Positions 49,890 to 58,046 of a stretch of DNA of 64,000 nt are shown here, in pieces. The stretch's first letter is position 1. Every line of letters begins with the position of its first letter. The stretch spans positions 1-64,000 of the forward strand of contig JADGEO010000001.1 of assembly GCA_016744335.1 (NCBI GenBank). The letters are read 5' to 3'. The DNA is from Anaerolineales bacterium (GTDB lineage Bacteria; Chloroflexota; Anaerolineae; Anaerolineales; Villigracilaceae). Position numbers and translations under genes: made by a program. The notes below the pieces were generated by a model. It was not told the DNA's origin, searched no databases, and saw nothing but the letters and a program-made list of their open reading frames with translations.

Positions 49890-52364
49890 TTACGCTTTCA
49901 CCTTATCTACGAAACGCTCTACATCCCATTCCACTGTAAGACCGATAATGGCATCGCCAAGTTTCACATCTTGAACGACACCGCCGCGTGTGGTGGCGCG
50001 TTTGCGATTGGGCGCATCATCAATTCGGGCAGATTTGGCAGAAAGTTTGAGCAGGTGCAGGGTGACAGTTTGGGTATATTTGCCCACTGCCAGCCCCGCC
50101 AACCTTTCACCTTTGGGGAGTTTCCAGAGAATAACACCTTTGCCATAGCGACCTTGTTTGGGGAAATCGCTAGGCGTGATGCGCTTGCCTTTGCCCTCGG
50201 AGGTGATGATGAAAATCTCATCATATTTCTGCGGAAGGAGTTCTGCGCCGACCACAAGTTCGCCAACGCCGAGTTTTATGCCGTTCACGCCCGCCGCAAC
50301 CAAGCCCATAGCGCGTACATCGTCTTCGCTAAAGCGAATGCCCATACCACTGGATGTGGCAAGGAGAATGTCTTTGTTGCCATCGGTGAGGAGCGCCCAT
50401 CCGAGCACATCGCCATCGTTAACGCGGAGGAGTTGATAACTTTGCGCAGATGGACCGGGCAAATCGGCGACTGCGCTCTTTTTGACCATGCCGCCGCGCG
50501 TGACGGTGAGAATATAGCTTTCTTCGGGCAGTTCAGCGCGTTTGGCGGGGAGTGAGAAGGCTGATGCCAGTTTTTCACTGGGCTTGAGCGGGGAGATTTT
50601 ATGCCAAAGCGTGCCACTTGAAAGTTTAGATGCTTCGGGGATGGTATGAACTGCCACAGAGACGCATTTCCCATTTTCAGAAACGAGATAGAGCGTGTCA
50701 GTGGTATTGACCTTAACGAGCCATTTGGGGGCTTCTTTTCCGCTGGGTCTTGGTGATTTATCGTCTGGGGTCCGAGAGACCAAACCATCGGCGGTGATGC
50801 CTACCCAAACGCTCTTTTCGGGGAGTAAATCTGCTGAGGTGAGAAGTGCGCTCTTATCATCGTCTGCGTCTACGGTGATGATACGTGTACGGCGAGAATC
50901 GCCATAAGTTTCTTTTACTTTGTCTAACTCTTCGCTCACAATGTCGCGCATTCTCTGAGGTGATTTAAGCAAAGCCTTCAATTCTTTGATAATTTTACTG
51001 AGTGCGTTATATTCTTCTTTGATTTTCTTGCGCTCTAAGCCAGCCAAGCGGCGCAAGCGCATATCTAAAATCGCTTGAGCTTGAATTTTGCTCAATTTAA
51101 ACTTTTTCATTAAGCGTTTTCGAGCTGTAGGCACATCTACAGCATTACGAATAAGTGAAATAATGGCATCTAAGTTTTGTTGATTTTTGATTGCTACCAA
51201 ATAACCTTCTAAAATATGAGCGCGTTCTTCAGCTTTGCGGAGGTCATATTCGCTCCGTCTGCGGACAATTTCTAAACGATGTTCTACAAAAACGCGCAAA
51301 GCCTGTTTTAGCGAAAGTGTGCGTGGCTCCCCATCTACCAGCGCGAGCATAATGATGCTGAAAGTAGAGCGCATGGGCGTTTTGCTATAGAGTTTTTCTA
51401 GCACATCTTCTGGCTCAACATTTTTGGTCAATTCGATGACCATGCGCATCCCCTGCCTGTCAGATTCATCACGTAAATCGGTTATGCCGTCAATTTTCCC
51501 ATCACGTACCAAAGTAGCAATTTTGGTAATTAGTTTTGCTTTATTTACTGCATAAGGTAGCTCTGTCACGATAAGCCGATTTTTATTTCGTCCCATTTCT
51601 TCAACGTGAACTTTTGCCTGAAGGGTCGTGCGTCCCCGCCCTGAGCCATACGCCGATTCTAAAGTTTGTGCGCTATCTTTTTCCTGAATAATCAAACCAC
51701 CAGTAGGAAAATCGGGCCCTTTCACAAATTCCATCAAGTCGCCCACAGAAATATCGTCCAGTTTCTCCCAATTGGCGAGCATATAATTTAGTGCGTCAAC
51801 CACCTCACTCAAATTATGTGGCGGAATAGAAGTAGACATTCCGACTGCGATGCCGCTCCCGCCGTTGACGAGTAAATTCGGAATTGCAGAGGGTAAAACA
51901 CTCGGTTCTGTGAGGGTATCGTCAAAATTTTCTGTAAAATCAACGGTTTCTTTGTTAATTTCAGCCAACATATCTAAGGCTGGCATCGCCAGCCGCGCTT
52001 CGGTATAACGCATTGCGGCAGGCGGGTCGCCATCAATAGAGCCAAAATTCCCTTGCCCATCTACTAACATATAACGCATTGAAAAATCTTGAGCTTGGCG
52101 CGCCATCGCTTCGTAAACCGATGAGTCACCATGGGGGTGATATTTTCCTAAAACTTCACCCACAATTCTCGCCGATTTTTTATGCGAACTGTCTGCCCGC
52201 AAGCCCATATCGTACATGGCGTATAAAATACGCCGCTGGACGGGTTTCAAACCGTCCCGTGCATCTGGCAAGGCACGCGAAACAATCACGCTCATGGCGT
52301 AATCTAAATAGGATTGCTGCATTTCTTTGTTAATATCTATTTTGTTGACTAATCCAAGTTCCAT
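49890..52364 (-). CDS. gyrA: DNA gyrase subunit A (or topoisomerase IV A)
   Basis: Type IIA topoisomerase DNA-cleaving subunit, 824 residues. [40 protein letters not shown] (quinolone region, S81/S82) and [10 protein letters not shown] with catalytic Y120. Coiled coil near 420-475. The C-terminal beta-pinwheel is present (repeats such as [29 protein letters not shown]), but no perfect QRRGGKG GyrA box was recognised, so a ParC-like role is not excluded. gyrB is not adjacent. RBS TAGGAG. Confidence 0.92.
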   Translation of the reverse strand: MELGLVNKIDINKEMQQSYLDYAMSVIVSRALPDARDGLKPVQRRILYAMYDMGLRADSSHKKSARIVGEVLGKYHPHGDSSVYEAMARQAQDFSMRYMLVDGQGNFGSIDGDPPAAMRYTEARLAMPALDMLAEINKETVDFTENFDDTLTEPSVLPSAIPNLLVNGGSGIAVGMSTSIPPHNLSEVVDALNYMLANWEKLDDISVGDLMEFVKGPDFPTGGLIIQEKDSAQTLESAYGSGRGRTTLQAKVHVEEMGRNKNRLIVTELPYAVNKAKLITKIATLVRDGKIDGITDLRDESDRQGMRMVIELTKNVEPEDVLEKLYSKTPMRSTFSIIMLALVDGEPRTLSLKQALRVFVEHRLEIVRRRSEYDLRKAEERAHILEGYLVAIKNQQNLDAIISLIRNAVDVPTARKRLMKKFKLSKIQAQAILDMRLRRLAGLERKKIKEEYNALSKIIKELKALLKSPQRMRDIVSEELDKVKETYGDSRRTRIITVDADDDKSALLTSADLLPEKSVWVGITADGLVSRTPDDKSPRPSGKEAPKWLVKVNTTDTLYLVSENGKCVSVAVHTIPEASKLSSGTLWHKISPLKPSEKLASAFSLPAKRAELPEESYILTVTRGGMVKKSAVADLPGPSAQSYQLLRVNDGDVLGWALLTDGNKDILLATSSGMGIRFSEDDVRAMGLVAAGVNGIKLGVGELVVGAELLPQKYDEIFIITSEGKGKRITPSDFPKQGRYGKGVILWKLPKGERLAGLAVGKYTQTVTLHLLKLSAKSARIDDAPNRKRATTRGGVVQDVKLGDAIIGLTVEWDVERFVDKVKA

Positions 52365-52381
52365 TTGAAACTCCTAGCTTT

Positions 52382-52428
52382 CGTCTAACAGAACCCATTC
52401 CCTTTAAGGGAACGGGTTCTGTTAGACG
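52382..52428. repeat. Long stem-loop upstream of gyrA
   Basis: CGTCTAACAGAACCC pairs with GGGTTCTGTTAGACG around an inner TTCCC/GGGAA stem, 20-bp overall with one mismatch. In the gyrA leader on the minus strand, 17 bp before ATG, where it could sequester or expose the RBS. On the plus strand a T-rich segment follows, so a terminator for leftward read-through from the other strand is possible but no gene would use it. Confidence 0.6.
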
Positions 52429-52440
52429 ACTTGTTTTTTA

Positions 52441-52486
52441 TGGGATGAAAAACCGCTTCGCACGCGAATTTGGGCTTGGTTGCCCA
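52441..52486 (+). repeat. Dispersed repeat, GGATGAAAAACCG...ACGCGAATTTGGGCTTG
   Basis: Best-preserved copy of the family together with 3156-3203 (shared TGGGATGAAAA, GCACGCG and CTTGGTTGCCC). The remainder of the 300-bp gap between rpoC and gyrA holds the gyrA stem-loop, the rpoC terminator and an AACTGCGAGGTAAATCTCGC segment; no promoter was recognised. Confidence 0.55.
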
Positions 52487-52612
52487 TCACTAACGGAGGT
52501 GTGAAGAAGAGCATTTTCTCTTCGTGCAATATCTTACCACGAAAATTTGTTCTATATTTCTAATAGGCTCTATTACTCATAACTGCGAGGTAAATCTCGC
52601 GGTACGATTTAA

Positions 52613-52644
52613 CAAAAAAGCCCTCACCTCTTGGGTGAGGGCTT
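52613..52644 (-). terminator. Terminator after rpoC
   Basis: AAGCCCTCACC (52618-52628), short loop, GGTGAGGGCTT (52634-52644), followed on the minus strand by a run of T, about 20 bp beyond the rpoC stop. Confidence 0.88.
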
Positions 52645-52664
52645 CTGTTTTAGAGAAACTTTCT

Positions 52665-55600
52665 TTATTCTGCGAGGGGGAGTTCTGCTGAGGGGGGAGC
52701 TTCTGCATCAGCATCAGTTTCCTCATCTACAGTTTCCATAACGAGAGCAAGCTCAGGGACAAGTTCGCCTTCGGCATCTACATCCAATTCTAGCTCAGAT
52801 TCTTCATCCGGTTCTTCTTCTACTTTCGGGTCAAATCGTCCTGGAACAAATCCTGAACCAGCAGGAATTAATTTACCGATAATCACGTTTTCTTTCAAAC
52901 CGTAGAGTGGGTCTTCTTCTGAGCCGATAGCGGCTTTTGCCAACACTTTGATCGTGTGCTGGAAGGACGCGGCAGAGAGGAAGGAATCAGTGTTAAGTGA
53001 GGCTTTGGTGATGCCCAAAAGGATGTTAACAAAACGAGCGGGCTGTTTGCCTTCTTCGAGCAGGGCTTCATTATCACGCTGAACATCAAGACGATCAAAA
53101 ACATCGCCAGGCAAGTAGTTGCTGTCGTGAGGATGCGTAATTTGCACCTTGGAGAGCATCTTGCGGATAATAGTTTCAAAATGCTTATCGTGGATGTTTT
53201 GCCCCTGCGAGCGGTAGACTTGCTGAACTTCTCCCATTAAATAGAGTTGGCAAGCATGAACACCTTGAACGCGGAGAATGCTGTGTGGGTTGAGCGAGCC
53301 TTCAGTAATGGGCTGACCCGCTTCTACATAATCACCATCGCTAACGATAAGACGCGCAGTGGTGGGGATATCGTAATTGCTTTCTTCGCGTTGTTCATAG
53401 GAGACAATGATTGTTTGGTCTTCGATACGAATTTTGCCATCATTTTCAGCAGATACAGCTGCTTCTTCATGTGTTGCTAAAATTTCGCCTGCTTTTACTT
53501 CATCTTCTTCACTAACGGCAATAGCCCAATCTTCGGGGATTTCGTAACGGTCGTTAATCATCTTGCTGTCTTCAACAATAACTGTGCGAAGATCGGCATA
53601 TTTTTCTGATTGAGAAATACGCACTTTACCTGCAATCTCAGACATGACCGCTTCACCTTTAGGGGCTTTGCGGGCTTCAAAGATTTCTTCTACACGAGGA
53701 AGCCCCGTTGTAATATCACTAACAGCGGCAACACCACCAGAGTGGAAGGTACGGAGCGTAAGTTGTGTACCTGGCTCACCAATAGATTGTGCGGCAACAA
53801 TGCCAACTGCAGAGCCTAGCGCAACAAGTTCGCCACGCCCGAGGTCGTTACCGTAACATTTGGCACAAACACCGTGCTGAAGCGCACAAGTCATGGGTGA
53901 GCGAACAAAGACTTCTGCTAGCTCAGATTTCATGATATTACGCGCCATTTCTGGCGTAATGGTATCGTTGCGCTCCCCGATTACTTCTCCCGTTTTGGGA
54001 TCGAGAAGACGTTCTGCTAAAAGACGGCTATGAAGGCGAGCACTAAGTGCTTGCCCTGCTATATCTTCGTCTCTGCGAATTGTGATGCCATTCGTTGTTT
54101 CGCAATCATACTCATTGATAATTAAATCTTGCGCAACGTCTACAAGACGACGGGTAAGGTAACCAGCGTCTGCTGTACGGAGCGCAGTATCTGCCAAACC
54201 TTTGCGAGCACCATGCGAAGAAATAAAGTATTCTAATGCGGTCAAGCCTTCGCGGAAATTCGAGCGAATTGGGAGCGGAATAATGCGACCGGCAGGATCA
54301 GCCATAAGGCCACGCATCCCAGCTAACTGAGAAATTGGCTCGTAACCACCTTTGGTTGCCCCAGAATCTGCCATTGTAGCGAGGTTTCCGTTCGGGTCCA
54401 TCACTTTACGAACTTCTAAACCAACAACTTGGGTTGTATCTAGCCAAATTTGTACAATGCGCTCATCTTGCTCATTTTCTGTCAATAAACCGCGTCTGAA
54501 ATCTCGCTGTACAAGTTCAACTTCTGAGAGCGATTCTGCAAGAATATCCGCTTTTGTATCTGGAATAGCAATATCGGCAATAGCGATTGTGACACCAGAG
54601 CGCATTGCATATTCAAAGCCAATGGTTTTAATTGCGTCTGCAACTTCTGTTGTTACTTCTTGCCCGCAGATTTCATATACATCAGCGATCAAGTCTTTTA
54701 CGCCACCTTTATCCAAGGTTTCATTTACAAATTGGATATCATCAGGCAAAATCTGATTGAAAATTGCACGACCTACGGTCGTATTAATCATGCGCGTTTC
54801 TTCTTCTGGAAGACGAGTGTTTTCATCGTCATAATGAGTGTTTACACGTAATTTTATATTGGTGTGTACTTCAACACTATCAAGTTCGAAGGCTAAAATT
54901 ACTTCATCTATTGAACCAAAAACACTTCCTTCGCCTTTGTAGTCGAAGGGATCTGTCATTGTCAAATAATAAACACCTAAAACCATATCTTTAGAAGGAC
55001 TAATAATTGGCTCACCATCTGCTGGCTTCAGCAAGTTTTTAGATGACAACATCAGGCGACGCGCTTCTTCTACGGCTTTGCTAGAAAGCGGCACATGGAC
55101 TGCCATTTGGTCACCGTCAAAATCAGCGTTGAACGCAGTTGTAACTAAGGGATGCAAACGAATTGCACTGCCCTCGACAACGATTGGCTCAAAAGCCTGA
55201 ATGCCCAATCTATGCAAGGTTGGGGCACGGTTCAAAAGCACAGGGCGATCCTTAATCACATCATCAAGCACTTCCCAAACTTCCTGACGATTATGCTCTA
55301 TCATTCGGCGTGCGCCCTTAACGTTGGCGGCATAACCAAGATCTACTAAGCCACCAATAACGAAGGGACGGAAAAGCTCCAATGCCATCTTTTTAGGAAG
55401 ACCGCATTGATAAAGTTTTAGTTTAGGTCCAACCACAATCACTGAACGACCAGAATAATCCACACGCTTGCCCAATAGGTTTCGGCGGAAACGTCCTTTT
55501 TTACCTTTAAGCATATCACTGAGTGATTTAAGCTCACGTCGCCCGCGCCTTGAAAGAGCCTTACCGCGCTGACTATTATCAATCAACGAATCTACTGCCT

Positions 55601-57002
55601 CTTGCAACATCCGCTTTTCATTGCGGATAATGACGTTTGGCGCACCCAACTCTAAAAGACGTTTGAGGCGGTTATTTCTGTTAATCACACGGCGATACAA
55701 ATCATTCAAGTCCGAAGTTGCAAAGCGCCCACCATCCAACTGCACCATCGGGCGCAAATCGGGAGGAATAACGGGCAAGAGGGTCATAATCATCCACTCT
55801 GGTTTATTCCCTGAACGGCGAAATGCTTCAACAACTTTAAGACGACTTGTTGCTTTTTTGCGTTTTTGTTTGCTTTTTGTATTACGAACTTCATACCAAA
55901 GCTCTTCTGAAAGGGCATCAAGATCAATGCGTTCAAGAATATCCAAAAAGGCTTCAGCCCCCATATCGGCACGAAAAATCTTGCCCCAACGAGTTCGAAA
56001 ATCTCTATAGCGAACTTCACTAAGGAAATCAAAAATCTGCAAATTAGCCAACTCTTTTCGAGTTTGCTTATTTTGTTCTTTTATCTCAACTGCCTGAGTA
56101 GCAACTTGGTCTCGCAAAAGCGTCAACTCTTCATCAGTTGTAACTTTTAAGATTTCTATTTCTTGATCAATCAGCAAGAAACTCTCATCCTTTTCTTCAC
56201 GAAGCTCACTCTCGACTTTACTTAAATGCTCTCTAACAATTTCTTGTACCTTAGTAATATGTTGTGAAGCAATAATTGTGCCCGCTTCTACAATAACATC
56301 ACCTGTTGTATTAAAAACAACATCACTGCGAGTTGCCACGCCCATTCTTTCTTGCAAGTCTTCATCCAAACGCCGCCCTTCTTTCATTACAGGATCAAGC
56401 AATGCGGCAGTTTGTTCGTCGAAATCTTGCTCCATCGCCGCGCGACTAGCATCAAGAGCAGATAAAGCTGTATCTCTGCGCTCTTTAATCTCTACAATTT
56501 TTGCATCTGTTAACACATTTTGTTGTTGATTGAAGTTTTCAATCTCTTCATCAAGTTTCGCTAATTCTTTTTCGCGAGCTTCTTCATCAACATAGGTAAT
56601 GATATATTGCGCAAAATAAAGAACGCGGTCAAGATTTTTACGAGAGATATTAAGCAATAACCCCAAATAAGAAGGGATACGGCGTGAATACCAAATATGC
56701 GCAACTGGTGAGGCAAGCTCTATATGCCCCATCCGCTCACGGCGCACAGAAGAACGGGTAATTTCTACACCGCACTTATCACAAGTAATCCCTTTATAGC
56801 GTGGGTTTTTATATTTACCACAATAGCATTGCCAATCACGCTTTGGCCCAAAAATTGCCTCGCAAAAGAGACCGTCCTTTTCGGGACGCAAGCGGCGATA
56901 ATTAATGGTTTCTGGCTTTAATACCTCACCATAAGACCAACTACGAATAATTTCGGGTGATGCAAGACTGATACGAAGTGCTTTAAGCCCCTTAGTTTCC
57001 AC
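52665..57002 (-). CDS. rpoC: DNA-directed RNA polymerase beta' subunit
   Basis: 1445 residues. N-terminal zinc module [20 protein letters not shown] (about 60-79), catalytic [15 protein letters not shown] with the Mg-binding aspartates near 624-632, trigger-loop/bridge region [17 protein letters not shown] and second zinc site [16 protein letters not shown]. The last 60 residues form an acidic tail of Glu/Asp/Pro. Start is GTG at 57002 with AGGAG 7 nt upstream. No rpoB lies upstream; instead a 200-bp gap with its own promoter and a creatininase-family gene. Confidence 0.97.
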   Translation of the reverse strand: METKGLKALRISLASPEIIRSWSYGEVLKPETINYRRLRPEKDGLFCEAIFGPKRDWQCYCGKYKNPRYKGITCDKCGVEITRSSVRRERMGHIELASPVAHIWYSRRIPSYLGLLLNISRKNLDRVLYFAQYIITYVDEEAREKELAKLDEEIENFNQQQNVLTDAKIVEIKERRDTALSALDASRAAMEQDFDEQTAALLDPVMKEGRRLDEDLQERMGVATRSDVVFNTTGDVIVEAGTIIASQHITKVQEIVREHLSKVESELREEKDESFLLIDQEIEILKVTTDEELTLLRDQVATQAVEIKEQNKQTRKELANLQIFDFLSEVRYRDFRTRWGKIFRADMGAEAFLDILERIDLDALSEELWYEVRNTKSKQKRKKATSRLKVVEAFRRSGNKPEWMIMTLLPVIPPDLRPMVQLDGGRFATSDLNDLYRRVINRNNRLKRLLELGAPNVIIRNEKRMLQEAVDSLIDNSQRGKALSRRGRRELKSLSDMLKGKKGRFRRNLLGKRVDYSGRSVIVVGPKLKLYQCGLPKKMALELFRPFVIGGLVDLGYAANVKGARRMIEHNRQEVWEVLDDVIKDRPVLLNRAPTLHRLGIQAFEPIVVEGSAIRLHPLVTTAFNADFDGDQMAVHVPLSSKAVEEARRLMLSSKNLLKPADGEPIISPSKDMVLGVYYLTMTDPFDYKGEGSVFGSIDEVILAFELDSVEVHTNIKLRVNTHYDDENTRLPEEETRMINTTVGRAIFNQILPDDIQFVNETLDKGGVKDLIADVYEICGQEVTTEVADAIKTIGFEYAMRSGVTIAIADIAIPDTKADILAESLSEVELVQRDFRRGLLTENEQDERIVQIWLDTTQVVGLEVRKVMDPNGNLATMADSGATKGGYEPISQLAGMRGLMADPAGRIIPLPIRSNFREGLTALEYFISSHGARKGLADTALRTADAGYLTRRLVDVAQDLIINEYDCETTNGITIRRDEDIAGQALSARLHSRLLAERLLDPKTGEVIGERNDTITPEMARNIMKSELAEVFVRSPMTCALQHGVCAKCYGNDLGRGELVALGSAVGIVAAQSIGEPGTQLTLRTFHSGGVAAVSDITTGLPRVEEIFEARKAPKGEAVMSEIAGKVRISQSEKYADLRTVIVEDSKMINDRYEIPEDWAIAVSEEDEVKAGEILATHEEAAVSAENDGKIRIEDQTIIVSYEQREESNYDIPTTARLIVSDGDYVEAGQPITEGSLNPHSILRVQGVHACQLYLMGEVQQVYRSQGQNIHDKHFETIIRKMLSKVQITHPHDSNYLPGDVFDRLDVQRDNEALLEEGKQPARFVNILLGITKASLNTDSFLSAASFQHTIKVLAKAAIGSEEDPLYGLKENVIIGKLIPAGSGFVPGRFDPKVEEEPDEESELELDVDAEGELVPELALVMETVDEETDADAEAPPSAELPLAE

Positions 57003-57024
57003 TAGTACTCTCCTCGTCGTCTAT

Positions 57025-57140
57025 AAGTTCTACGAAATGTAGAACTTTTCAGATACTATACTTTGCACGAATAGCGCAAGAGACACACAGAAACAAACAC
57101 TCGAAGAAACTTCTTCAAGTGCTTGTCAAATGTGTGGTTT
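57025..57140 (-). promoter_or_regulatory. Structured rpoC 5' leader
   Basis: From the promoter start near 57155 the leader is about 150 nt and has two hairpins on the minus strand: one of CACTTGAAGAA with TTCTTCGAGTG (57090-57125) and GTTCTAC with GTAGAAC (57026-57044) just before the RBS. May regulate rpoC expression; no family recognised. Confidence 0.4.
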
Positions 57141-57161
57141 ATGTTTTCATCCAAGCTACAG

Positions 57162-57191
57162 ATTATACTAGCAATCTATAAATTTCGTCAA
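57162..57191 (-). promoter_or_regulatory. Sigma-70-type promoter for rpoC
   Basis: TTGACG (57191-57186), 18-bp spacer, TATAAT (57167-57162). It gives rpoC its own promoter, independent of rpoB. Confidence 0.78.
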
Positions 57192-57199
57192 GGAAAAAA

Positions 57200-57886
57200 T
57201 CATTCAAATTTCAGCAATTCAACAATATCTCTTACTGCCACACTATAGACCTCCCCCATAATTACCCCATCTGCCTGATAAGGTCCACCAAAAGAACCAT
57301 CACCATAAATATCGCGTGTCTTTTCTGCGTTCAAGATTGCGCTTGGGACATAAGGCGGCGCCTTTGGCGCATCAGGCATTTCAGCAACCTGTGTAAAAGT
57401 GAAGGCTTCCAGCCAATTAGCATGACTAGGTTTCAACTCGTGCTTGAGTGTAACTGCCTCCACGCCATGTGATTGCCACCAAGAATACCAATTCAACTTC
57501 AAATCAGGCAATTCATTTGCCAATTCATTCAATCGCGCCTGTGCGCCACTATTACCACCATGCCCATTCACAACCAATATACGCCGAAATCCTTGCCCGT
57601 AAACTGAACGGATTATATCCTCTACCGCATCCATCAATGTACTTAAGCGAAAGGAAATTGTACCTGGATAATTGAGAAAATAAGGCGAACTCCCAAAGTT
57701 AAGCGGTGGTGCAACCAAAACGCCACTCTGCTGGGATGCCGCATCTGCCAGCGCAAGAGGGATTTTGATATCTGTCAGTAAACTCAAATAAGCGTGTTGC
57801 TCCGTTGCCCCTAAAACAATCATCAAGCGATCGTCTTTCTCAAGATAGGATTCGATATCCATCCAGTTTAGTTCTTCAAAACGCAT
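57200..57886 (-). CDS. Creatininase-family amidohydrolase
   Basis: 228 residues from ATG 57886 (AAGGAG 8 nt upstream; a longer frame from 57937 lacks one). Family metal ligands are in LGATEQHAYLSLLTDI (E29, H31, D39) and VNGHGGNSGA near 106-115. Members include creatininase, formamidopyrimidine amidohydrolases and mycofactocin MftE. The substrate cannot be told here. Monocistronic between rpoC promoter and priA. Confidence 0.82.
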   Translation of the reverse strand: MRFEELNWMDIESYLEKDDRLMIVLGATEQHAYLSLLTDIKIPLALADAASQQSGVLVAPPLNFGSSPYFLNYPGTISFRLSTLMDAVEDIIRSVYGQGFRRILVVNGHGGNSGAQARLNELANELPDLKLNWYSWWQSHGVEAVTLKHELKPSHANWLEAFTFTQVAEMPDAPKAPPYVPSAILNAEKTRDIYGDGSFGGPYQADGVIMGEVYSVAVRDIVELLKFE

Positions 57887-57973
57887 AAAATTCTCCTTGC
57901 TAATTTTTATCTGCTGAATTATAGCAAACTCAAGCAAATAACTTTAACCTATTTTAGATGATTCTGGATACAC

Positions 57974-58013
57974 TCCGCCGCGACACGCGTGAATTTAGGC
58001 TTGAGTGCTACCA
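57974..58013 (+). repeat. Dispersed repeat, ACACGCGTGAATTTAGGCTTG element
   Basis: CGCCGCGACACGCGTGAATT followed by TAGGCTTGAGTGCTACCA; same core as 32541-32575 and 52441-52486. Between priA and the creatininase-type gene. Confidence 0.5.
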
Positions 58014-58046
58014 ACTAACTTCTTTTGTAGCATAAACCTTCTTTCC

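Noticed and set aside
49878-50555. A 225-residue open frame on the plus strand over gyrA
   Set aside because: It lies antisense to the gyrA C-terminal region, has no RBS and its composition is that of a complementary frame; gyrA on the minus strand is clearly the gene.
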